Assembly: GCA_040767925.1 (NCBI GenBank)
Contig: JAXGNN010000001.1
Location: forward strand, 1 to 64,000
Source of the DNA: Phil1 sp040767925
GTDB taxonomy: Bacteria; Bacillota; Clostridia; Christensenellales; CAG-138
DNA length: 64,000 bases
Direction of reading: 5' to 3'
In this document: piece by piece, positions 35,179 through 43,699 of the stretch
How positions within the stretch are numbered: the stretch's first letter is position 1
Layout of the letters: every line of letters starts with the position of its first letter
The notes under the pieces: generated by a model
Databases searched by the model: none
Told to the model about the DNA's origin: nothing
Seen by the model: only the letters and a program-made list of their open reading frames with translations
Position numbers and translations under genes: made by a program

Positions 35179-35989
35179 ATATCCCGCCGCATACTCGAAG
35201 GAGCACGCGGATTTCCTGAAAAAGCTCAAGAACAGGGAAAGGTTTGTTACGATCGCGCGCTACGCGCTGCTCGTCCTCCTCATCCTCCTGTGGGAGGTTT
35301 TCGCCCGCGTCGGCATCATCGACTCGTTCATCGGCAGCTCGCCCGTGCGCGTGGCACAGACCATCGCGCGCCTGTACGCCGGCGGGGAACTTTTCCTGCA
35401 CATCGGCGTCACGCTGCTTGAAACGATCGTGGGATTCATCCTCGGCACCGCTCTGGGGACGCTCATCGCGATTTTGCTCTGGTGGAGCCCTACGCTCTCG
35501 CGCATACTCGACCCCTACCTCGTCGTGCTCAACGCCCTGCCTAAGATCGCCCTCGGGCCGATCCTCATCGTGTGGTTCGGCGCGGGCGTGTCGAGCATCA
35601 TCGCGATGGCGCTGCTCGTATCGCTCGTCGTGACCATCCTGAGCGTGCTCACGGGCTTCAACGAGATCACGGGCGAAAAGCAGCTTCTGATGCGCACGCT
35701 GGGCGCGACGAAGCTGCAGATCTTCACAAAGGTCGTGTTCCCGGCCTCCGTCCCGACGATCATGAACGCGCTCAAACTGAGCGTGGGCATGAGCTGGGTG
35801 GGCGTGATCGTCGGCGAATATCTGGTTTCCCGGGCGGGCCTCGGCTACCTCATCGTCTACGGCGGGCAGGTGTTCAAGCTCGACCTCGTGATGGCGAGCA
35901 TCGTTGTGCTGTGCGTGCTGGCGGCGCTGATGTATTATGGAGTCGCATATATGGAAAAGCGCCTCGTGTCGTGGCGCTATCATTCCTGA
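35168..35989 (+). CDS. ABC transporter permease (SsuC/TauC-like)
   Basis: A 273-residue permease with six predicted membrane segments (~32-50, 80-105, 115-140, 145-165, 205-225, 240-262). It has the EAA loop RTLGATKLQIFTKVVFPASV, which contacts the ATPase. The start is GTG 35168 with AAGGAGCTCGATATCG before it, inside the end of the ATPase gene, so translation is coupled. NALPKIALGPILIVWFGAG is typical of the nitrate/sulfonate/taurine permease group. The periplasmic-type binding protein must be encoded elsewhere or be lost. Confidence 0.88.
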   Translation: MKPEYPAAYSKEHADFLKKLKNRERFVTIARYALLVLLILLWEVFARVGIIDSFIGSSPVRVAQTIARLYAGGELFLHIGVTLLETIVGFILGTALGTLIAILLWWSPTLSRILDPYLVVLNALPKIALGPILIVWFGAGVSSIIAMALLVSLVVTILSVLTGFNEITGEKQLLMRTLGATKLQIFTKVVFPASVPTIMNALKLSVGMSWVGVIVGEYLVSRAGLGYLIVYGGQVFKLDLVMASIVVLCVLAALMYYGVAYMEKRLVSWRYHS

Positions 35990-36004
35990 ATATAGACAGA
36001 TGGA

Positions 36005-36481
36005 CTAAAGCGTAACGATCCGCGGGAAGACGTCCTTCCCTGCGATCAGAAGCACGGCGACGGAGCGCTTGCGCCCCAGCCGCGGCAGCGAAGGGCTCCC
36101 CGGGTTCACGACCAGGATGCGGCCCTGCGCCTCAACTGACGAAACATGCGTATGGCCGTAGAGCGCGACGGAACAGTTGCGCTCCTCGGCTTGCTGCGCG
36201 AGCGCGAAGGTGCCCGCGCCCACGCCGTACTTATGCCCGTGCGTCATGAAAATGCGGGTTTCGCCGAGCGTCACGACGTCGTCGGGCAGGAATTCAAGGC
36301 TCAGGTCGCAGTTCCCCCGCACGGCATAGACAGGCTTTTTCGTCATGTCCATCAGGACATGCGCGTCACCGGCGCCGTCGCCGAGGTGGATGTAGCAGTC
36401 GACCTCCCCCGCCGCCTCGACGGCGAGGCGGAGCGCCGCGAGGTTCCCGTGGCTGTCGGATACGACGCAGGCCCTGATCAT
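36005..36481 (-). CDS. Metallophosphoesterase, YfcE/YsnB type
   Basis: A 158-residue calcineurin-like phosphoesterase. Metal-binding motifs are VVSDSHGN, IHLGDGAGDAH, VRGNCDL, MTHGHKYG and YGHTHV, followed by VVNPGSPSLPR. The short length fits the YfcE/MJ0936 phosphodiesterase group. Its start overlaps the rdgB stop by 4 bp (ATGA). In Bacillus the order gerM-rph-ysnA-ysnB is the same apart from rph. The natural substrate is unknown. Confidence 0.9.
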   Translation of the reverse strand: MIRACVVSDSHGNLAALRLAVEAAGEVDCYIHLGDGAGDAHVLMDMTKKPVYAVRGNCDLSLEFLPDDVVTLGETRIFMTHGHKYGVGAGTFALAQQAEERNCSVALYGHTHVSSVEAQGRILVVNPGSPSLPRLGRKRSVAVLLIAGKDVFPRIVTL

Positions 36482-37077
36482 GGGCGCGCCTCCCTTTCAA
36501 GCGCGTCCCGCAGCGCGTTGAGCGCGCGCCGCCTGTGGCTGATTTCGTTCTTCTCCCCGGCGTTCATCTGCGCGAAGGACTTGTCCAGCGGCGCGTAATA
36601 AAAAAGGGGATCGTAGCCGAAGCCGTTGTTCCCCGCCCGGGCGCGAAGGAGCGTCCCCTCCACGGTTCCCCTGCATACGATCGGCGCGCATCCCCTCCGC
36701 GCGAGCGCGACGGCGCTGACGAAGCGGCAGCTCCTCTCCCCGTCCGGCATCTTTTGCATCAATTCGAGCAGCTTGTCGTTGTTCGCCTCGTCGTCGTGCC
36801 CCGCCCCCGCGAAGCGCGCGCTGTATACGCCGGGCGCGCCGCATAAAGCGTCCACCATAAGCCCGCTGTCGTCGGAGAGGACGGCGTCCGCGTCCGCGAC
36901 GCGCAGCACCTCGACGGCCTTCTTCAGGGCGTTCTCCTCGAAGGTTTCGCCGTCTTCGAGGACGTCTATGTCGATTCCCGCCTCGAAAAGGGAAAGGATT
37001 TCATGGAAATAACCGCCGAGAATCGCCTTGATCTCGGCGGTTTTATGCGCGTTATTGGATGCGATCACAAGCTTCAT
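36478..37077 (-). CDS. rdgB: XTP/dITP diphosphatase (RdgB/HAM1)
   Basis: A 199-residue house-cleaning pyrophosphatase that hydrolyses ITP, XTP and dITP to monophosphates. Motifs are LVIASNNAHKTAEIKAIL, EENALKKA, VLSDDSGLMVDALCGAPGVYSARFAG and GYDPLFYY with SHRRRAL at the end. ATG 37077 follows AAGGAGAAGCGCG. It sits between gerM and the phosphoesterase, as in Bacillus, but the RNase PH gene that usually precedes it is missing. Confidence 0.94.
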   Translation of the reverse strand: MKLVIASNNAHKTAEIKAILGGYFHEILSLFEAGIDIDVLEDGETFEENALKKAVEVLRVADADAVLSDDSGLMVDALCGAPGVYSARFAGAGHDDEANNDKLLELMQKMPDGERSCRFVSAVALARRGCAPIVCRGTVEGTLLRARAGNNGFGYDPLFYYAPLDKSFAQMNAGEKNEISHRRRALNALRDALEREARP

Positions 37078-37110
37078 CGCGCTTCTCCTTCGTAGTTTCA
37101 TCCGGGATTT

Positions 37111-38082
37111 TTACTCGAACTCGTTCACGAACACGGGCGCGGAGGTTTCCGCCACAAGCTCGCAGGGCTTCCCCTCGACCAGCAGCTCGAGGCGCGAGAT
37201 CGCCTCAGCATCCCGTATGGTGAGGAAAATGGTCTCATACGCAGCCTCGACGAGCCCGTCGGTATACTGCGCGCCGAGGAACTCGCCGCTGAGGTCCACC
37301 GTCGCGACGCCGTCCGTTACGGTGACGGACAACAGCTCCGTTCCCTCCGGGAAGCAGGCGCGAAGGCCCTCCGCCTGCGGCCCCTTGAGCAGCTCGCGCA
37401 CCGCGGCTTCCGCACTCGCCCCGCCCTCGAGATAGCGCGTCACGGGGACGTTGAGGCTCCCCATGGTGTTTGGGAAGTAGAGCGTGACCGCCGACGCGCC
37501 TTCGGTCGAAACGCCGATCTCGCCGTCTTCCGCATTGAGCGAGAACTCCGCCATCGCCTCGCTGAGCTTGGTGCCGTTGGGCAGTTCGCGCACGCTCTTG
37601 CCGTTCACGGTGATCGTAACCTGGTCGATCTTGGTGAACTCGACGAGCGTGTTGACGATCGCCTCGACCATCGCCCGCTCGGTCTTCGCGTCCTTGCAGG
37701 CGCTAAGCCCGATGAGGTCGACCTCCGCGACGCCGTCGTCCCCGATGCGCAGCGTATATGTCGTCCCCTCGGGGATGAGCGCGTTAAGGCCCATTTCCCC
37801 CGTGCTCGCGCGGTTGTCGGGCGTATCCACAAGGTAGCTCAGCGCCGCCTTGCCGATGCCCTCCTCCCACGGGATATTGCGCATCACCGGCACGACGAAG
37901 CCGTCGTCGCTCAGATAGTAGAGGATCGTCTGCCGGAAGCCCGTATAGGTGCCGGTGCCGTCTGTCGAAACCTCCTCGCCCGGATCTTCGGCGACCTTCC
38001 CGCCCTTCGAGCAGGCCGCGAAACTCATCAGAAACGCTATTATGACCGCGGCAGCGGCCGCGAAGCGCAGTGCCTTTTTCAT
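37111..38082 (-). CDS. gerM: GerMN-domain lipoprotein
   Basis: A 323-residue lipoprotein. The signal peptide has a lipobox ending SFAAC with the lipidated Cys24. Two GerMN domains follow: residues ~50-165 (PVMRNIPWEEGIGKAALSYL, then GLNALIPEGTTYTLRI) and ~190-305 (LYFPNTMGSLNVPVTRYLE, then GVATVDLSGEF). GerM of Bacillus helps anchor the engulfment channel complex between mother cell and forespore. The rdgB and phosphoesterase genes follow, as in Bacillus. Its presence supports a spore-forming host. Confidence 0.9.
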   Translation of the reverse strand: MKKALRFAAAAAVIIAFLMSFAACSKGGKVAEDPGEEVSTDGTGTYTGFRQTILYYLSDDGFVVPVMRNIPWEEGIGKAALSYLVDTPDNRASTGEMGLNALIPEGTTYTLRIGDDGVAEVDLIGLSACKDAKTERAMVEAIVNTLVEFTKIDQVTITVNGKSVRELPNGTKLSEAMAEFSLNAEDGEIGVSTEGASAVTLYFPNTMGSLNVPVTRYLEGGASAEAAVRELLKGPQAEGLRACFPEGTELLSVTVTDGVATVDLSGEFLGAQYTDGLVEAAYETIFLTIRDAEAISRLELLVEGKPCELVAETSAPVFVNEFE

Positions 38083-38136
38083 GCTATCCCTCCGTTTGCG
38101 TTATACCTATCCTTATTCCGCAAACATTGGGATAAT

Positions 38137-39828
38137 TCACGCGTTCTCGCGCTGTTCGAGCCGCTTTATGAGCGTTTCGTCCGGGGTGACGAACACGGTC
38201 CTGTTCGTCGTGTAGATCACCATCCCGGGCTTCGCGCCCGAAGGCTTTTTGACGTGTTTGCGCGGCGTGAAGTCGACGGGCACGTTCTCGCTGCCCCGCG
38301 CCTTGCTGAAATACGCCGCGAGCACCGCCGCCTCGCGCAGCGTCCTCTCGGGCGGCTCCCCCTCCCGCCGTATGATCACGTGCGAGCCGGGGATGTTCTT
38401 CGCGTGCAGCCACGTTTCGTTGGGCAGCGCGGTCTTTAAGGTCAGCGCGTCGTTCTGCGCGTTGTTCTTGCCCACGAGAAGCTCTATCCCGTCGGAGGAA
38501 ACATAGCGCATGGGCTTCGAGGCGGGCAGTTTCGGCTTCTTGCGCTCTCCCCTGTCCTTTTTGATATAGCCCTCGGCGCGCAGTTCGTCGAGCAACTCCT
38601 CAAGCTCGTTCGGCGCGGTGCAGTTCTTCAGGTTTTCCATCTGCCCCTCGAGGTAGGCGAGCTCCCCGAGCGTCTCCTCGCGCTGCGCGAGCGCCATGTC
38701 GCGCGCGGCCTTCTGCTTCTGATATTTTCGATAGTACCGCTGCGCGTTCTCGCCCGGGGTGAGCTGCGCGTCCATGGGGATGGCGATCCGCTCCGGGGGC
38801 TCCGCATAATAGTTGAGCACGACGGCCTGCGCGCCCGCGGCAAGCTCGTGGAGGCTCGCCGTGAGAAGCTCCCCGTAAAGCCGGTTCTTCTCCATGCTCT
38901 CGGCGGAGTTGAGCGCGTCCGCATAGAGGGCGAGCTTCTTTTCGCAGCGTTCGATGTTATTTTGGATAACCCTGCGCGCGCTCGCGCCGTGCCGCCTGAT
39001 CCATTCGGTCTTCTCCCGGTGGGCGTAGAGCGCGTCGTACGCCGCGCCGAGGGATTCCGCCCGCCTGCATTGCTCCCGCGCGGGCCTGAAGGGGCAGACG
39101 TCCTCCGGATCGCCGTTCTCGTCAAGGAGAATGTAAGCTTCCGCGCTTGTGCCGAATCCATCGAAAAATCGGCGCAGGTTTTGCGCGCCGAGGGAGTCGA
39201 GCAGCAATCCGGCCGTCTTTTGGGAGATGCCGAAAAACGCCTGCGAAAGCGCCTTCGCGGGGTTCCCTGCGCCGGAAAGCGCGATGAGGAGCGCATCCTG
39301 GGAAGCGACCCGCGGATCCAGCTTCTCCTGCGGCGGCGGCGGCGCGTATGGAAGCCCGGGCAGTATGGGCCGCACGCCGGACATCGAGGGGCTGATCCTT
39401 TTGATGGAATCGACGACTCTCCCTTCCCCGTCGACGAGGATGATGTTGGAGTGCTTGCCCATCAGTTCGCAGCACAGCCGAAAGCGCGCGGGGTCGCCAA
39501 GCTCGTTGCTGGCCTCGATCCCGATTTCGAGCACGCGGTCCATATTCGCCTGCTCGAAGGAAAGGATGCGGCCGCCCATCAGGCGCTTTCGCAGCAGCAT
39601 CGAGAACATCGGCGCGTCCTGCGGGGACTGTTTCTTTGGTTCCGTCAGATGAACGCGCGCGTCCATCGCGGAGGCGTTGAGGAGCAGGCGGTAGTTTGCC
39701 CCAGCGCCGCGAAGAGTCATGACCAGCTCGTCCTTTTCCGTCTGCTGGATTTTATCGATCCTGCCCCCCGTGAGCGCGCGCCGCAGTTCGAGCGTGCAGG
39801 CGTGAAGGCAAAGCCCGTCCATGGACAT
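38137..39828 (-). CDS. rqcH: RqcH (NFACT family), ribosome-associated quality control
   Basis: A 563-residue NFACT protein: NFACT-N domain (residues ~1-190, MDGLCLHACTLELRRALTGG and NIILVDGEGRVVDSI), helix-hairpin-helix (~190-260), a long coiled coil (~290-440), and NFACT-R (~450-545, LVGKNNAQNDALTLK and GSHVIIRREGEPPE). RqcH binds 50S subunits carrying stalled nascent chains and adds C-terminal alanine tails that mark them for degradation. Older databases call such proteins fibronectin-binding. Here the gene stands alone, 7 bp from the FAH-family gene. Confidence 0.93.
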   Translation of the reverse strand: MSMDGLCLHACTLELRRALTGGRIDKIQQTEKDELVMTLRGAGANYRLLLNASAMDARVHLTEPKKQSPQDAPMFSMLLRKRLMGGRILSFEQANMDRVLEIGIEASNELGDPARFRLCCELMGKHSNIILVDGEGRVVDSIKRISPSMSGVRPILPGLPYAPPPPQEKLDPRVASQDALLIALSGAGNPAKALSQAFFGISQKTAGLLLDSLGAQNLRRFFDGFGTSAEAYILLDENGDPEDVCPFRPAREQCRRAESLGAAYDALYAHREKTEWIRRHGASARRVIQNNIERCEKKLALYADALNSAESMEKNRLYGELLTASLHELAAGAQAVVLNYYAEPPERIAIPMDAQLTPGENAQRYYRKYQKQKAARDMALAQREETLGELAYLEGQMENLKNCTAPNELEELLDELRAEGYIKKDRGERKKPKLPASKPMRYVSSDGIELLVGKNNAQNDALTLKTALPNETWLHAKNIPGSHVIIRREGEPPERTLREAAVLAAYFSKARGSENVPVDFTPRKHVKKPSGAKPGMVIYTTNRTVFVTPDETLIKRLEQRENA

Positions 39829-39829
39829 A

Positions 39830-40588
39830 TCAATCCGCGGCGATCCTGTTGACGAGGACGCCTATCCCTTCTATTTCAACTTCGACCGTGTCGCCCCGCT
39901 GCATGGGCCCGATCCCTTCCGGCGTGCCTGTGGCGACGACGTCCCCCGGGAGGAGCGTCATGCATGCCGACATATAGCAGATGAGCTCATCGATATCGTG
40001 CGTCATAAGGCTTGTGCTGGACGACTGTTTCACCTCGCCGTTGAGGCGCGTCATGATGCGCGCGTTCCCGGCGTCGAGCTCCGTTTCGATCCACGGGCCG
40101 AGCGGGCAGAACGTGTCGAACCCCTTGCCGCGCGTCCACTGGGGGTCCCCCTTCTGGATGTCCCTGGCGGTGACGTCGTTGAGGCAGGTATAGCCGAATA
40201 TGTACTGTGCGGCCGTGCCGGGCGCGACGCGGCTCGCGCGCCTGCCGATCACCACGCCGAGCTCTCCCTCGTAGTCGAGCCTGTGGCTGAGCTTCGGGTA
40301 CACGACCTCATCCTCCGGACCGATGACGCAGGTGCTGGGCTTCAGGAAAAGCAAGGGTTCATCCGGGTGGCCCTCCTTCATCTCCTCCGCGTGCGCCCAG
40401 TAATTCTTGCCGACGCAGACGATCTTCGTCGGCTCGCACGGGGCAAGCAGCTTCGCTTCGGATAAGGGATACTCCCTGCCATCCGGCACGCCGCCCAAGA
40501 AGGGCTTGTCCGTAAGCCGGATGAGCCTGTCCCCTTTCAAAACAGCATAGAATTCCTCACCGCCCGCGCGGGCCCTCGCGTATCTCAT
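39830..40588 (-). CDS. Fumarylacetoacetate hydrolase family protein
   Basis: A 252-residue FAH-family enzyme. The conserved core has CVGKNYWAHAEEM, FLKPSTCVIGPEDEVVYP, YEGELGVVIGRRA with metal-binding acids, and GYTCLNDVTARDIQ. It ends with LMTHDIDELICYMSACMTLLPGDVVATGTPEG. Family members hydrolyse or decarboxylate beta-diketo acids and acylpyruvates; the exact substrate is unknown. ATG 40588 follows GGAGGGACT. No other aromatic-degradation gene is nearby, so acylpyruvate or oxaloacetate activity is as likely as any. Confidence 0.9.
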   Translation of the reverse strand: MRYARARAGGEEFYAVLKGDRLIRLTDKPFLGGVPDGREYPLSEAKLLAPCEPTKIVCVGKNYWAHAEEMKEGHPDEPLLFLKPSTCVIGPEDEVVYPKLSHRLDYEGELGVVIGRRASRVAPGTAAQYIFGYTCLNDVTARDIQKGDPQWTRGKGFDTFCPLGPWIETELDAGNARIMTRLNGEVKQSSSTSLMTHDIDELICYMSACMTLLPGDVVATGTPEGIGPMQRGDTVEVEIEGIGVLVNRIAAD

Positions 40589-40611
40589 AGTCCCTCCGTA
40601 TGTTTCCGTAT

Positions 40612-41220
40612 TTACATGATTTCCAGCGTCCGGCATGAAATCTCGTAAGCCGTGCGCTTTTCCTCCGTTCCGTCCGGGAAGCGCTTGACGTAATCCCGGC
40701 TCTGCATGCGCCCCCCGAGCCGTACGCGCGTGCCGGGCGCAAGCTCCGCCGCCATGTGCGCCTCGCGCCCCCAGGCGATGCAGGGGATATAGTCCGAGCG
40801 GCCGTACGCGCGGTTGACCGCGAGCAGGATATCCGCGATCTCCCGCATGAAAGGTGTCGTGCGGAACACCGCCCGCTTGCACAAAGTGCCGATGAGCGTG
40901 ATCTCGTTCTCGGGGACGGCCCCGTCCTGCGCATCTTCAATATAGCGCGCGAAGAGCGTGATTGCAAGCCTGTTGGCTTCCCCTTCGCGCATGTTGTAGG
41001 AGCGCACCTGCGCCCGCGCGCTCACGAGCCCCATGCCGTAGAAGCCGTCGAGCAGCCTCCCGGGCGCGGACACGGGCAGCACGTCGAGCGCGCCGCTCGT
41101 TCTCTCTATGATCAGTTTTCCGGTATAGATGGTTTCCCCGCGCATGACGTGATCGGCCGCGAGGGCGCCCTGCAGGGTGCCCGTCACCCGCGCGATGTTG
41201 CAGTCCGCATAGTATTCCAT
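40612..41220 (-). CDS. SSB-like protein with two OB folds
   Basis: A 202-residue protein that seems to carry two single-stranded-DNA-binding (SSB) type OB folds. The N-terminal half (residues ~5-95) is a degenerate copy. The C-terminal half (~103-200) is clearer: NEITLIGTLCKRAVFRTTPFMREIADILLAVNR, then YIPCIAWGREAHMAAELAPGTRVRLGGRMQSRDY. There is no acidic C-terminal tail (it ends SCRTLEIM), so it probably does not recruit the usual SSB partners. The gene is in the same orientation as the topoisomerase pair upstream. The function is inferred from fold only. Confidence 0.75.
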   Translation of the reverse strand: MEYYADCNIARVTGTLQGALAADHVMRGETIYTGKLIIERTSGALDVLPVSAPGRLLDGFYGMGLVSARAQVRSYNMREGEANRLAITLFARYIEDAQDGAVPENEITLIGTLCKRAVFRTTPFMREIADILLAVNRAYGRSDYIPCIAWGREAHMAAELAPGTRVRLGGRMQSRDYVKRFPDGTEEKRTAYEISCRTLEIM

Positions 41221-41270
41221 ACCTTATCCCCATCCGTGTGATGGTCTAAGGTATGATTGCATCCATCCCG

Positions 41271-43697
41271 TTATGAATCCGCTTTCCTGTAGGCGGCCGT
41301 GACCACGTCGTCGAGCAGCGCCATCACGAGCAGCGTCCCTTTCCCCGCCCTCAGGTCGATGCGCACGAGCTCCGTCTCGCACGCGGTGCGCGTCCCGTGG
41401 AGCTGTTCCACGATGAAGATATAGGGCACCGTGACGTGCATGGCCGCCGCGACGCGCGTGCCGTTGCTGCCGTTCTTCTTGAAATCGAAGGCCTTGAGGC
41501 CCTTACCGTTGCGCCCCTGGATTTCATATTCAAAAACGAAGCTGCGCTTGGCGTACCCCCGGTCGGAAATCGTGAGGATCTCGCCCTCGTCGGGGATCTG
41601 GTCGAAGTAGACGATCTCGTCGCCCGGCTCGAGCTTGATGCATTTGACGCCTGCGGCCACCCTGCCCATCTCGGGGATGGTGTCCGGCTCAAAGCGGATG
41701 CTCATGGCGTGCCGGGTGACGAGGAGCACCGTATAGCCCTCGCCGAGCTTCCTCTGCACGCCGATGAGCTCGTCCCCGTCCTTAAGGGAGATCGCCTGCA
41801 CCTTTTTGTTGCGCGTCGAATACTCGTCGGCTTTTGTCAGCTTGATGCTGCCGAGCTTCGTAAAGAACAGCAGCGCGCCCTCGTCCGACTCCTCGAAGCA
41901 GGAAACGACGCGCTCCCCGTTCTCCAGGGCGAGTATGGTGTTCAGATTGACCGCCTTGCCGCCGGGTTTGGTTTCGGGGATGTCGGACACGGCGAGCGTG
42001 AAGCAGGAGCCGAGGTTGGTGAAGAGCCTGAGCCGCTTGTCGCTCGTGAGGTTTAGGACGCACAGCGCCCTCTCGCCCTCGCCGAGGATCGCCTGCCCCG
42101 GTTTCGCGGGTAGCCTCCTGAGCTTACCGCCCTCGATGACCGCCACGGCGACGTCCTCAACGACCCGCAGCTCCTCCTCGATGACAATCGCCGCGCTTTC
42201 CTCCCGGATGAGCGCGGTCCTTCGAGCCTGGGCGTATTTCCCCCTGATTTCGAGAAGCTCGCTTCGGATCACCTCGCGAAGCTTTCCAGGCGAGGCGAGG
42301 ATCGCGCCGAGGTTTTTGATCTCGCGCCTGACTTCCTTATATTCGTTCTCGATGGCGATCAACTCGAGGTTGGTGAGCCTCTGCAGGCGCAAGTCGAGGA
42401 TCGCCTGCGCCTGTATCTCGGTGAGGGAAAAGCGCGCCATGAGCCTTTCCTTGGCTTCCTTGGGCGTCTTGCTCGCGCGGATGAGGGCGATGACCTCGTC
42501 GATGTTAAGGATGGCGATGCGAAGCCCTTCGAGGATGTGCTCCCTTCTTTTGGCGGCGTCGAGGTCGAACTGCGTGCGCCGCGTGACGACCTCCTCCTGA
42601 TGGGCGATGTAGTGGGCGATGAGCTCCTTCAAGCCGAGCTGCTGGGGCTTCCCCTGCGCGATGGCGACCATGTTGACGCCGAAGGTCACCTGCAGATCGG
42701 AGTATTTATAGAGGTATTGCAGGATTTTCTCCGCGTCCGCGTCCTTTTTGACCTCGATGACCGCGCGCATGCCCATGCGGTCGGATTCGTCGCGTATGTC
42801 GCTGACGCCCGCGAAGAGCGCGCGCTTCTCCTGCGTGAGCTTGAGGATGCCCTCGAGCGCGCGCGCCTTGTTAACCTGATAGGGCATCTCCGTGACGACG
42901 ATGAGCTGCTTGCCGTTCCTGCCCTGCTCGATCTCGGCCTTCGCGCGCACGGTGAGCTTGCCGCGCCCCGTCTCATAGGCGAGCTTGATCTCCTCGGAAT
43001 CGAGTATGTATCCGCCCGTCGGGAAATCCGGGCAGGGAACGATCTTCATGAGCGCGTCGAGGCCGATATCCGGGTCGTTGAGCTGCGCGACGACGGCGTC
43101 GATCGACTCGGCGAAGTTGTGCGGCGGTATGTTCGTCGCAAGGCCCACCGCGATGCCGCTCGCCCCGTTGACGAGCAGGTTCGGGAACCTGCCGGGCAGC
43201 AGCATGGGCTCCTTCTGCGTGTCGTCGAAGTTGAGGGTGAAGTCCACGCAGTCCTTCTCGATGTCCCTTAAAAGCTCGAGCGCGAGCGGGGTCATGCGCG
43301 CCTCGGTGTAGCGCATGGCGGCGGCGCTGTCCCCGTCGATGCTGCCGAAGTTGCCGTGGCCGTCCACGAGCGGCGCCAGCATGTTGAAATCCTGCGCCAT
43401 GCGCACCATCGCGTCGTAGACGGAGGTGTCGCCGTGCGGATGGTATTTGCCCAAGCAGTCGCCCACGATGCGCGCGCTCTTCCGGTGCGGCTTGTCCGGC
43501 GTGACGCTAAGACCCATCATCGTGTAGAGGATCCTTCGCTGAACGGGCTTCAGGCCGTCCTCCACGCGCGGGAGCGCGCGCTCGAGGATGACGTGCTCGG
43601 CATAGGGCATCATGGACGCGTGCATCACCTCGTCCATGCTGCGCGGCATGATGTTTTTATCGATCCCGACGGGGGGCAGTTCGTTCCTCTTTGCCAA
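41271..43697 (-). CDS. parC: Type IIA topoisomerase subunit A (ParC/GyrA)
   Basis: An 808-residue DNA cleavage subunit. The active-site Tyr130 lies in AAAMRYTEARM. The quinolone-region loop is HPHGDTSVYDAM, with Thr91 at the E. coli GyrA Ser83 position. The C-terminal beta-pinwheel (~500-800) has several blade repeats. The GyrA-box-like motif near residue 735 is only QGRNGKG, not the QRRGGKG of true gyrase, which is the reason for preferring topoisomerase IV. It begins 2 bp after the B subunit. Gyrase at another locus would have to exist for this assignment to hold. Confidence 0.82.
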   Translation of the reverse strand: MAKRNELPPVGIDKNIMPRSMDEVMHASMMPYAEHVILERALPRVEDGLKPVQRRILYTMMGLSVTPDKPHRKSARIVGDCLGKYHPHGDTSVYDAMVRMAQDFNMLAPLVDGHGNFGSIDGDSAAAMRYTEARMTPLALELLRDIEKDCVDFTLNFDDTQKEPMLLPGRFPNLLVNGASGIAVGLATNIPPHNFAESIDAVVAQLNDPDIGLDALMKIVPCPDFPTGGYILDSEEIKLAYETGRGKLTVRAKAEIEQGRNGKQLIVVTEMPYQVNKARALEGILKLTQEKRALFAGVSDIRDESDRMGMRAVIEVKKDADAEKILQYLYKYSDLQVTFGVNMVAIAQGKPQQLGLKELIAHYIAHQEEVVTRRTQFDLDAAKRREHILEGLRIAILNIDEVIALIRASKTPKEAKERLMARFSLTEIQAQAILDLRLQRLTNLELIAIENEYKEVRREIKNLGAILASPGKLREVIRSELLEIRGKYAQARRTALIREESAAIVIEEELRVVEDVAVAVIEGGKLRRLPAKPGQAILGEGERALCVLNLTSDKRLRLFTNLGSCFTLAVSDIPETKPGGKAVNLNTILALENGERVVSCFEESDEGALLFFTKLGSIKLTKADEYSTRNKKVQAISLKDGDELIGVQRKLGEGYTVLLVTRHAMSIRFEPDTIPEMGRVAAGVKCIKLEPGDEIVYFDQIPDEGEILTISDRGYAKRSFVFEYEIQGRNGKGLKAFDFKKNGSNGTRVAAAMHVTVPYIFIVEQLHGTRTACETELVRIDLRAGKGTLLVMALLDDVVTAAYRKADS

Positions 43698-43699
43698 GC

